Source of the DNA: JAQBYK01 sp964499425
GTDB lineage: Bacteria > Patescibacteriota > Gracilibacteria > UBA1369 > LOWO2-01-FULL-3
NCBI GenBank assembly: GCA_964499425.1
Contig: CAZCLD010000031.1
Location: forward strand, 1 to 15,481
Reading direction: 5' to 3'
Length of the DNA stretch: 15,481 bases
Shown: positions 7,610 to 13,677 of the stretch, piece by piece
How positions within the stretch are numbered: the first letter of the stretch is position 1
Layout: every line of letters starts with the position of its first letter
Translations under genes and position numbers: made by a program
Notes under the pieces: generated by a model
Databases searched by the model: none
What the model was told of the DNA's origin: nothing
The model's input: only the letters and a program-made list of their open reading frames with translations

Positions 7610-8752
7610 TTCAAACTCATCAAATTTTAGAGGTCGGTTGTCATGTGCAGAAGGAAGCCTAAATCCATGCTCAACCAAAGTTTGTTTCCGAGAAAAGTTT
7701 CCGTTATGCATTCCACCGATTTGAGGAACAGTCATATGCGATTCATCCAAGAAAAGAATGAAATCGTCCGGCAAATAATCCAGCAACGTAGATGGTTGTT
7801 GTCCTGGATCGTTACCACTCAAGTAGCGAGTATAATTCTCAATTCCCGTACAATAACCAGTCTCTAGTAAAATCTCGAGGTCATATTCCGTTCGTGTTTT
7901 TACCCGCTCTGCCTCAATATTCTTGCCCATCTTCCGAAGTTGGGCATATCGAATATCCATGTCCTTCCGAATCTGGGATACCGCACGATCGATTTTTTCT
8001 TGAGTAGTCACATCATGTTTTGCAGGAAAGATCGTAACACTTTCTAGCTCTTTCAAGAGCTCACCCGTAAAACTGTCTACTTCGTTAATCGCTTCAATTT
8101 CATCCCCAAAAAACTCAATTCTAAAGACTGTATCTCTATCCGGAGGAAAAACCTCAACAGTATCCCCAAGGACATGAAACATCCCATTGTTAAACTCCAT
8201 ATGAGAACGCGTATATTGAAGGTCAGTCAAATGTCTAAGCAATTTGTCTCTCACAATAGTCTCTCCAACTTCAATTTTTTGAGCCAACTGATTGTAATCT
8301 TCAACAGAGCCAAGCCCATAAATACATGACACAGAAGCCACAATTAAAACATCCTTTCGCGTCAGCAAATTACTAGTGGCAGCATGCCGAAATTTACTTA
8401 TTTCTTCATTGATAGAAGCATCCTTTTCAATATAAGTATCAGTAGCAGGCATATAGGCTTCCGGCTGATAGTAGTCATAATAGGAGACAAAATAACTCAC
8501 AGCATTGTCAGGAAAAAAATCCTGGAACTCACTGCATAGTTGAGCAGCAAGAGTTTTATTGTGAGCCAAAACCAAGGTCGGCCGTTGCAACTCCTCCACA
8601 ACTTTCGCCATAGCAAAAGTTTTTCCGGATCCTGTAACACCAAGTAATGTTTGATGTTGCTCCCCACCTTTTATGCCCTCAGTGATTGCCTTTATAGCAG
8701 TCGGCTGATCACCTTTTGGCTTAAACTCGGTCTTTAAAACAAATTCATCCAT
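7607..8752 (-). CDS. uvrB: UvrB N-terminal part (motifs I-II, DNA-binding hairpin), ends at an in-frame TAA
   Basis: This is the first 381 residues of UvrB, starting MDEFVLKTEFKPKGDQP, as in other family members. Walker A is GVTGSGKT (38-45). The beta-hairpin region that clamps damaged DNA is present (SYYDYYQPEAYMPATDTYIE), as is the motif II box DESH (336-339). The frame stops after RPLKFDEFE, the exact place where normal UvrB continues for one or two residues into the SATPG motif. The two parts plus the stop and one tyrosine codon give 659 positions, the usual UvrB length. The ATG at 8752 is preferred over an upstream TTG at 8788, because a promoter with its -10 seven nt upstream serves it and the protein start then matches the family. 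Confidence 0.87.
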   Translation of the reverse strand: MDEFVLKTEFKPKGDQPTAIKAITEGIKGGEQHQTLLGVTGSGKTFAMAKVVEELQRPTLVLAHNKTLAAQLCSEFQDFFPDNAVSYFVSYYDYYQPEAYMPATDTYIEKDASINEEISKFRHAATSNLLTRKDVLIVASVSCIYGLGSVEDYNQLAQKIEVGETIVRDKLLRHLTDLQYTRSHMEFNNGMFHVLGDTVEVFPPDRDTVFRIEFFGDEIEAINEVDSFTGELLKELESVTIFPAKHDVTTQEKIDRAVSQIRKDMDIRYAQLRKMGKNIEAERVKTRTEYDLEILLETGYCTGIENYTRYLSGNDPGQQPSTLLDYLPDDFILFLDESHMTVPQIGGMHNGNFSRKQTLVEHGFRLPSAHDNRPLKFDEFE

Positions 8753-8759
8753 GAATTTG

Positions 8760-8788
8760 ATCCTAACACGTAGCCTTTGATTTATCAA
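8760..8788 (-). promoter_or_regulatory. uvrB promoter, leaderless geometry
   Basis: TTGATA (8788-8783), a 17-nt spacer and TAGGAT (8765-8760) on the minus strand are followed by 7 nt and the ATG at 8752. It overlaps the divergent promoter region of the inositol-monophosphatase gene. Confidence 0.55.
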
Positions 8789-8793
8789 TGATG

Positions 8794-8799
8794 TATAAA
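8794..8799 (+). promoter_or_regulatory. -10 box of the inositol-monophosphatase gene, leaderless geometry
   Basis: TATAAA is followed by 6 nt and the ATG at 8806. No clear -35 is seen at 17 nt. If real, this box places the translation start at 8806 rather than at the upstream ATGs at 8788 and 8791, which would lie ahead of the transcription start. Confidence 0.45.
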
Positions 8800-8805
8800 A
8801 GAATT

Positions 8806-9621
8806 ATGAAGATTTTGGACCATGCAATCAGAACAGCAAAAAAAGCAGGTACACTAGTTCTCAAAGAACAAAGAAAAACCTTAAGAATTAGCAAAAAAGG
8901 AATTCGAGACCTTGTCACAAACGCAGACAAAGCAAGCGAAAAGCTCATTATCAAGGAAATCAAATCCGCCTACCCAAGTCACGGAATAATCGCAGAAGAA
9001 TCACACTCAACCAAAGATTTGCAAAAGATTGCAAAGGCACCTTACATTTGGATAATCGATCCAATCGATGGAACCACAAATTTCGCAAATGGGATAGAAC
9101 AATACGCAATATCCATCGGAATTTTCAAAACCAAGTCCTCCAAAAGCTCCAAAAATTTCAAATATCTGGAGGGAGAATTAGTCGCAGGGGTTGTCTACGC
9201 ACCAGCACTTAAACAACTTTTCAAAGCAGAAAAAAACAAAGGCGCCTACCTAAATTCAAAAAAGATCAAAGTCTCTAAAACCAAAAAAGTGATCGACGCC
9301 GTCTACGCAACTGGCTTCCCCTACAAAAACAAAAAGTCCAACCTCCCCTACTTCAATGCCATACTCGAAAAATGTCGCGGCGTCAGGCGATGGGGAGCAG
9401 CATCACTAGACCTCTGCACAGTTGCACGCGGACACTTTGACGGCCACTGGGAGCTAGGCCTCAAAGCCTGGGACATTGCAGCCGGAGCCCTAATAGTAAA
9501 AGAGGCCGGCGGCCACGTCACCGACATAAACGGCAACCAACTCGACCTATTTGGCCAAGATCTCTTTGCCAGCAATAGCAAAATCCACAAAGAAACAGTA
9601 TCAATCTTTAAAAAACTCTAA
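8806..9621 (+). CDS. suhB: Inositol monophosphatase family protein
   Basis: This 271-residue Mg-dependent phosphatase has all the family motifs: IIAEES with Glu64 and Glu65, the metal-binding box DPIDGTTNF (85-93) with Asp85 and Asp88, and WDIAAG with Asp223. Substrates in the family include inositol-1-phosphate, fructose-1,6-bisphosphate and PAP, and the sequence does not choose among them. A Lys/Ser-rich insertion (about 108-119) sits before the LEGELVAGVVYAP strand. I prefer the start at 8806, giving MKILDHAIRTAKKAG, because it fits the family N-terminus and a -10 box 6 nt upstream; the longest frame begins at 8788. It is divergent from uvrB, and its stop codon overlaps that of the convergent O-antigen-ligase-like gene. 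Confidence 0.9.
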   Translation: MKILDHAIRTAKKAGTLVLKEQRKTLRISKKGIRDLVTNADKASEKLIIKEIKSAYPSHGIIAEESHSTKDLQKIAKAPYIWIIDPIDGTTNFANGIEQYAISIGIFKTKSSKSSKNFKYLEGELVAGVVYAPALKQLFKAEKNKGAYLNSKKIKVSKTKKVIDAVYATGFPYKNKKSNLPYFNAILEKCRGVRRWGAASLDLCTVARGHFDGHWELGLKAWDIAAGALIVKEAGGHVTDINGNQLDLFGQDLFASNSKIHKETVSIFKKL

Positions 9622-11366
9622 GCAGAACACTCCTCCATCCTCTCCATCGCATTCACATATCCAGTTGCATGTTTTTCAAACAATCTTTTCTCTTCACTTC
9701 CCTCTTCATAAACGGGCGCCAAAGATTTCAAGATACCGTACATTTCAAGTACCTTCTCACAATCTCCATTCTCAAAATAAATGTCACCAGCCTCTGTATA
9801 AAGAATCGGCAAATTTGGTGCATCCTTAGCAGCTCTCAAATAATGCTCCTCCACCAAATCAAAGTTTCCCCTAATAGCGGCAAGCTTCATTGCCAGTATA
9901 TTATAATAATAATCTTCACCACTTATTCGCTTATATGCCTCCAAATGGGGCACAAGCTCGGCATGAGTTTCACCAGAAAAAAGCTTTATGACAATCTTTC
10001 TAGGAAAAGTGAAGACCGGCGTACTAGAAATAGCTTCCTCAAAAACTTCAAAAGCACCTTCCTCCCCAGTCACATAATTCTCAATTCCTTTGGCCAACAA
10101 TAAATCAGTCTTCAAAATCAAAAGAGAAGTCACGAATAGACAAACCGCCACCAAAGCCAACATAACTTTCCAAACAATACCCTTCATTACATTCTTTACC
10201 TTCTCAAATTCAAGTTGTTCCAAAAATAATATTGCAAAGAACCCAGCGAGATAAACAAAATGCTCCACCGTAGAAAAACTAAGCTGCACAGAAATCAAAT
10301 AAGCTAGGATCGCAAAAATCGCAACTTTCCCCTCATCCCTTTTAACCTTCCTCTTAAAAAGTAACCAAAATATAAAGGCAATGGGGATCAAATAAAGAAG
10401 CAATCCGAGCACTCCCCTTTCAAGTAAAGCCTCCAAGATTTCGTTGTGCGGACTCGTAGGCGTAGTATAAAACTGCTCAGACGTGAAAGCACTTTTCTCC
10501 ATAATCCTCACAAACTCTCTATAAAAAGAATTCAAGCCAGTCCCAAAAAAGACATGCCACTTATCAAGCAAGTCTAGGCTCCCACTCCAAAGCAATGCCC
10601 GTGAATTAACCGAGCGCATGTTAATAAACCCAAGCAAAGGCAAAGCACCAACAATGGCCACAAGCCCACCAGTCAAAAGCCATTTATACAACTTTTTAAC
10701 ATCTGAGAAGAACAAGAAACCCAGATAAGCAGAAGCCATAATCGCCAACATCACAGCTCTACTCTTAGTCAAAAATATAGCTAACCCAATGAGTACAAAT
10801 AACAGGATGCTCATGTAGGAATCCTTCTCACCTCTATCATCATCCAACAATTCAAAGCCAACCAAAAAGAGAGGAAAGATGAGCAACTGTGCCAAAAAAT
10901 TCGGTTGTCCCACAGTAGCATAGGACCTATAGAGATGCTCCGCATTCTCGGGATTGAAGTATTGCAATATCGCATGCACAGACAAAATAGCTGCAACAAC
11001 TTTCACGACTTTATAAAATTTCTTCCTAAATTTTTTCTCACCAAACAAATGCAAGCAAATCAAAAAATGCGCGATCACAAGCAGATAAAAAATGAAACCC
11101 TTAGCATAATGATATTCACCAAAGAAACTTTGAATTGGAGCAACTGAAAGAATCGTCGACAAAAAGAGGGAAGCAATCAATGCCCCCAAATAGTAGTGAA
11201 GCTTTTTATTTTTCTTAACCTCAATTTTCTTAGCAAAAACTAATCCAAGCGCGAAAATTGCCAAGAAGAAGAGAAACCAGGACAGCTTGGAAGCAGAGTA
11301 AATTTCCAAACCAAGCGGATTTACAATGAGGGGAATCAAAAATATTCCAAGATATATTTTCTTCAT
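9618..11366 (-). CDS. O-antigen ligase/Wzy-like polytopic membrane protein with C-terminal TPR-like region
   Basis: The 582-residue protein has about ten to twelve membrane segments in its first 400 residues. It carries the hallmark loop of the Wzy/WaaL/PglL group: a GTGLNSFY motif, then PTSPHNEILEALLERGVLGL. These enzymes polymerise or transfer undecaprenyl-linked glycans outside the membrane, to lipid, glycan or protein acceptors. Residues from about 465 onward form a soluble helical part resembling TPR units (LPILYTEAGDIYFENGDCEK). That points to a protein-binding or PglL-like oligosaccharyltransferase role, but the acceptor cannot be told from sequence. The start at 11366 (MKKIYLG) is preferred because the upstream ATG at 11375 overlaps a TATAAT box. 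Its stop overlaps the convergent phosphatase stop. It lies downstream of the SLH protein gene, a possible glycosylation target. Confidence 0.87.
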   Translation of the reverse strand: MKKIYLGIFLIPLIVNPLGLEIYSASKLSWFLFFLAIFALGLVFAKKIEVKKNKKLHYYLGALIASLFLSTILSVAPIQSFFGEYHYAKGFIFYLLVIAHFLICLHLFGEKKFRKKFYKVVKVVAAILSVHAILQYFNPENAEHLYRSYATVGQPNFLAQLLIFPLFLVGFELLDDDRGEKDSYMSILLFVLIGLAIFLTKSRAVMLAIMASAYLGFLFFSDVKKLYKWLLTGGLVAIVGALPLLGFINMRSVNSRALLWSGSLDLLDKWHVFFGTGLNSFYREFVRIMEKSAFTSEQFYTTPTSPHNEILEALLERGVLGLLLYLIPIAFIFWLLFKRKVKRDEGKVAIFAILAYLISVQLSFSTVEHFVYLAGFFAILFLEQLEFEKVKNVMKGIVWKVMLALVAVCLFVTSLLILKTDLLLAKGIENYVTGEEGAFEVFEEAISSTPVFTFPRKIVIKLFSGETHAELVPHLEAYKRISGEDYYYNILAMKLAAIRGNFDLVEEHYLRAAKDAPNLPILYTEAGDIYFENGDCEKVLEMYGILKSLAPVYEEGSEEKRLFEKHATGYVNAMERMEECSA

Positions 11367-11373
11367 CAAAATC

Positions 11374-11379
11374 ATTATA
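11374..11379 (-). promoter_or_regulatory. -10 box of the O-antigen-ligase-like gene, leaderless geometry
   Basis: A perfect TATAAT on the minus strand is followed by 7 nt and the ATG at 11366. The -35 region would fall inside the terminator hairpin of the upstream gene, and no good hexamer is seen there. Confidence 0.45.
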
Positions 11380-11381
11380 GC

Positions 11382-11414
11382 AAAAAGGCCCTAATTTTAC
11401 TTAGAGCCTTTTTT
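11382..11414 (-). terminator. Rho-independent terminator after the SLH protein gene
   Basis: On the minus strand AAAAAGGCTCTAA and TTAGGGCCTTTTT form a 13-bp stem with one G-U pair around a loop of about 6 to 7 nt, ending in a T run. The T run on the opposite strand is equally good, so it may act in both directions. It begins 8 nt past the SLH gene stop. Confidence 0.75.
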
Positions 11415-11422
11415 CTATTTAA

Positions 11423-13348
11423 TTATAATTGGCTATCTAGCCTGTAAAGCATAAGTACAACATCTCCTCTCGTAGCGATCGATCCTGGACTAAACGAATA
11501 CAAACTGGATAGATCAAACAAAGAGTACAGATACGAAGCACACGCATAATCATAATACCAATCATCATAATTCACATCATAGAAAGGTAGTGTTCTACAA
11601 AGTGGTATTTCGTAATCATATAGGAATTCAATAGCCTTAAACTGCAATTTCAAAGCCTCAACTCGATTAACAGATTCACTTGGCCTAGCGGTATCACTGT
11701 CACTGTCACCAGTAAAGATACCATGCTGCTTACCAGTCTTTAGGTAAGGCATATACCATTGCCCAGTATAGACATCAGAGAATCCAAGGTCTTTGTCAAA
11801 AGGCGGATTGTATTTGTAAATCTTAAATCCGGTGGCTTCTAAAACCACTTTGAGCATTTCCACTCTGTTGATCTGCTTGTATGGTTTGAATTCTCCATCC
11901 GCATATCCACTTACAACATCGTTCGCAACAGCCCAATCAATCGCATCACAGTATTTGGAATCTGCGAGAACATCTGTAAATCCAGCACAAAGCTCTGGAT
12001 CTGGTGTTGGCTCTGGATCTGGCTCTGGCTCTGGCTCTGGTTCTGGTTCAGGTTCCGGATCTGGATCTGGGTCTGGCCACTTATAATCTCCAGGATAATC
12101 TACCCAGTTGTAAGGATCTTCAAAGAATAAGAATTTACAGTAAGCTGGTCCATTTGTACTACCAAATCTGTCAGTCCAACCACCTTCTTCCCATAGGTCT
12201 TTTATATCCCAGCAATAGTTCTGAGTGTATTTACCTGTGTAAGAAGAACCATATCCACCATCACTCCATGACCCACCATATCCATAGGAATAATGTGGGT
12301 AACTATCATAGTAATAAGTACATTCATAAGGATCATTTGACCTATTAGTACCTGAGAATCTTGCAGTATAACCACCTTCATCCCATAGTTCTTTTACTTC
12401 ATCACACTTATCTTTTGTATATTTGCCTGTGTAACTAGAATTATAAGATCCAGTCCAAGTATATGGGTATTCATAATAAGTATGTGCACATCCAGACTCA
12501 TATCCTGTAGAACCAAACCTGGCAGTATAGCCACCTTCATCCCATAGATTCTTTATTTTAGAACAAAGCCACGGTGTATAGTCACCATTATAATAAGATG
12601 GTGGAACATCTACCCAAGTATATGGATCTGTATAATAATATGATTTACATGACTGAAGATCATTTGCGATATCAAATCCAGCAAACCTGCTAGTAAATCC
12701 TCCTTCTTCCCACATTTCTTTTACATGGGCACATCTCCATTTAGTGTAAATACCCCAGTAATCTCCAGGGTTGTCATTCCATGTATATGGAACAGTGTAA
12801 TAGACTCCTTTACAAGTATGCATCGACGGATCTGAAGGCCAACCAAATCTATTTGTATAGCCACCCTCATCCCATAATTGCTTCAACCAGTTGCATTCCC
12901 ATATTGTAGGATAATGGGTATACCAACTATCCGAGTCGTAATATAACTGTTGACACTCTGTAACTATTGAAGAACTACCATACTTGGCAGTCCACCCACC
13001 TTCCTCCCATAAGACTTTGATGCCTACACAATAATGGTAAGAAGGAAGCTCCCATTGCTTGTAGCTATAATAAAGATCCTTACATACAGAAGGTTCATCA
13101 GTACTACCATAATACTGAGTCCAAGCTCCGCCATCCCACATCTTTTTGACTTCAAGACAGCGTCCATAGGTTGGATCAGGGTCTACACCTTTGATAAACC
13201 CAGTGTATCGATCTCCCCCTTTAAAGAAGACCAATGAAGCAGCCGCTAATACGAATATTAGCAGTGCAAGCAAGATTCTATACCTAGAATGGTTAGATCT
13301 AGGTCTAGCCTTAGGCTTATGCTTAGCCTTTGTGTTTTTCTTTTTCAT
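11423..13348 (-). CDS. SLH-anchored surface protein with seven two-cysteine repeats
   Basis: The 641-residue protein has a basic N-terminus and one hydrophobic segment (about 24-42), acting as signal or anchor. Residues 62-424 hold seven repeats, each starting C-x2-[VIL]-K-x-[LM]-W-[DE]-[EG]-G-[GA]-[WYF]-T. The tryptophan is always 7 residues after the first cysteine, and a second cysteine follows 25-28 residues after the first. First cysteines are 64, 107, 152, 206, 262, 315 and 379; their partners are 89, 132, 179, 234, 287, 343 and 404. Between repeats lie Tyr/Trp/Pro-rich strands. An acidic proline linker (425-453, PD/PE dipeptides) leads to three SLH repeats: FTDV from 457, FSDV from 523 and FYDV from 589, with NRVEMLK, NRVEALK and TRGDVVLML motifs. 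SLH repeats bind wall or S-layer glycans. I do not recognise the cysteine repeat. Confidence 0.9.
   Translation of the reverse strand: MKKKNTKAKHKPKARPRSNHSRYRILLALLIFVLAAASLVFFKGGDRYTGFIKGVDPDPTYGRCLEVKKMWDGGAWTQYYGSTDEPSVCKDLYYSYKQWELPSYHYCVGIKVLWEEGGWTAKYGSSSIVTECQQLYYDSDSWYTHYPTIWECNWLKQLWDEGGYTNRFGWPSDPSMHTCKGVYYTVPYTWNDNPGDYWGIYTKWRCAHVKEMWEEGGFTSRFAGFDIANDLQSCKSYYYTDPYTWVDVPPSYYNGDYTPWLCSKIKNLWDEGGYTARFGSTGYESGCAHTYYEYPYTWTGSYNSSYTGKYTKDKCDEVKELWDEGGYTARFSGTNRSNDPYECTYYYDSYPHYSYGYGGSWSDGGYGSSYTGKYTQNYCWDIKDLWEEGGWTDRFGSTNGPAYCKFLFFEDPYNWVDYPGDYKWPDPDPDPEPEPEPEPEPEPDPEPTPDPELCAGFTDVLADSKYCDAIDWAVANDVVSGYADGEFKPYKQINRVEMLKVVLEATGFKIYKYNPPFDKDLGFSDVYTGQWYMPYLKTGKQHGIFTGDSDSDTARPSESVNRVEALKLQFKAIEFLYDYEIPLCRTLPFYDVNYDDWYYDYACASYLYSLFDLSSLYSFSPGSIATRGDVVLMLYRLDSQL
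11990..12076 (-). repeat. Coding repeat for the Pro-Asp/Glu linker
   Basis: This codes for alternating Pro and Asp/Glu (residues 425-453 of the SLH protein), an extended spacer between the repeat region and the SLH repeats. The six-base units are nearly identical, so length variation by slippage is likely. Confidence 0.8.
12077..13165 (-). repeat. Seven protein-level repeats with paired cysteines
   Basis: First cysteines recur every 43, 45, 54, 56, 53 and 64 residues. The start of each unit is strict (C-x6-W, then GG or GA, then aromatic-Thr) while the inter-repeat segment varies in length. The first two units are the shortest, and the sixth carries a Gly/Tyr/Ser-rich insertion. Confidence 0.85.
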
Positions 13349-13375
13349 ATTTATTTTTATTTAAAAGATTACGTA

Positions 13376-13404
13376 ATTATAGCAAATTTTTGCCAAAATT
13401 GGAA
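13376..13404 (-). promoter_or_regulatory. Promoter of the SLH protein gene
   Basis: On the minus strand TTCCAA (13404-13399) and a perfect TATAAT (13381-13376) are 17 nt apart. The inverted repeat TTTTGGCAAAA (13398-13388) starts directly after the -35. The leader is 27 nt from the -10 to the ATG and contains AAATAAAAATAAA (13362-13350) instead of a Shine-Dalgarno sequence. Confidence 0.6.
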
Positions 13405-13420
13405 GAGCTACAAGTGAAAA

Positions 13421-13456
13421 GGGCGCAGATTTTGCTAAAACAGTGCCTGCACGCCC
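13421..13456 (-). terminator. Possible terminator of the tRNA transcript
   Basis: GGGCGTGCAG and CTGCGCCC on the minus strand pair as GGGCG/CGCCC and CAG/CTG with a 2-nt bulge. The loop is about 18 nt and a short TTTTC follows. The stem is GC-rich but the T run is short, so this is tentative. Confidence 0.4.
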
Positions 13457-13494
13457 ATGTACAATATTGCATTTCCAACGTTTTGTTTTAGGCG

Positions 13495-13541
13495 ATGTGA
13501 AATAGGAGCAGTCCGATTTCATCGGACCTTCCTCTTCACAT
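13495..13541 (-). other. Imperfect hairpin directly 3' of the tRNA
   Basis: Outer arms ATGTGAA/TTCACAT, a middle AGGA/TCCT and inner arms GTCCGAT/ATCGGAC around a 3-nt loop form a long hairpin whose 5' arm begins at the A of the encoded CCA. No T run follows, so it is not a standard terminator. It could guide 3' processing or stabilise the precursor. Confidence 0.55.
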
Positions 13542-13617
13542 GGTGCGCCCGACAGGATTTGAACCTGTGACCCCCAGCTCCGCAAGCTGATGCTCTATCC
13601 AACTGAGCTACGGGCGC
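13541..13617 (-). tRNA. tRNA-Arg (anticodon GCG), CCA encoded
   Basis: The minus strand folds as a full cloverleaf. Acceptor GCGCCCG pairs with CGGGCGC, the D-arm is GCTC/GAGC, the anticodon arm TCAGC/GCTGG has loop TTGCGGA, and the T-arm is ACAGG/CCTGT with loop TTCAAAT. The discriminator is A and CCA follows. The anticodon GCG reads the Arg codons CGC and CGU. Most bacteria use ACG (deaminated to ICG by TadA) for these codons, so G34 is unusual. No GCG-bearing alternative fold was seen. Confidence 0.93.
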
Positions 13618-13636
13618 AAGATTTAGGTGCTCAGAA

Positions 13637-13665
13637 ATCTTACTGAAAAAGCCTTTCCGTAGCAA
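13637..13665 (-). promoter_or_regulatory. Promoter of tRNA-Arg
   Basis: TTGCTA (13665-13660), a 17-nt spacer and TAAGAT (13642-13637) on the minus strand end 19 nt before the tRNA 5' end, leaving a short 5' leader for RNase P. It lies in the 60-nt gap after the RelA/SpoT-like gene. Confidence 0.5.
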
Positions 13666-13677
13666 GCAAAGCACTCC

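Noticed and set aside
8786..8788. TTG at 8788 as the uvrB start
   Set aside because: It lies inside the -35 box of the likely uvrB promoter, and the ATG at 8752 matches the family N-terminus better.
11832..12086. Plus-strand frame rich in Gly-Ser
   Set aside because: It is the antisense shadow of the Pro-Asp/Glu linker of the SLH protein.
13361..13585. A 74-residue minus-strand frame reading through the tRNA
   Set aside because: Its start (RSWGSQVQILSGAP) is the familiar spurious translation of a tRNA 3' half, and the rest covers hairpins and the SLH promoter.
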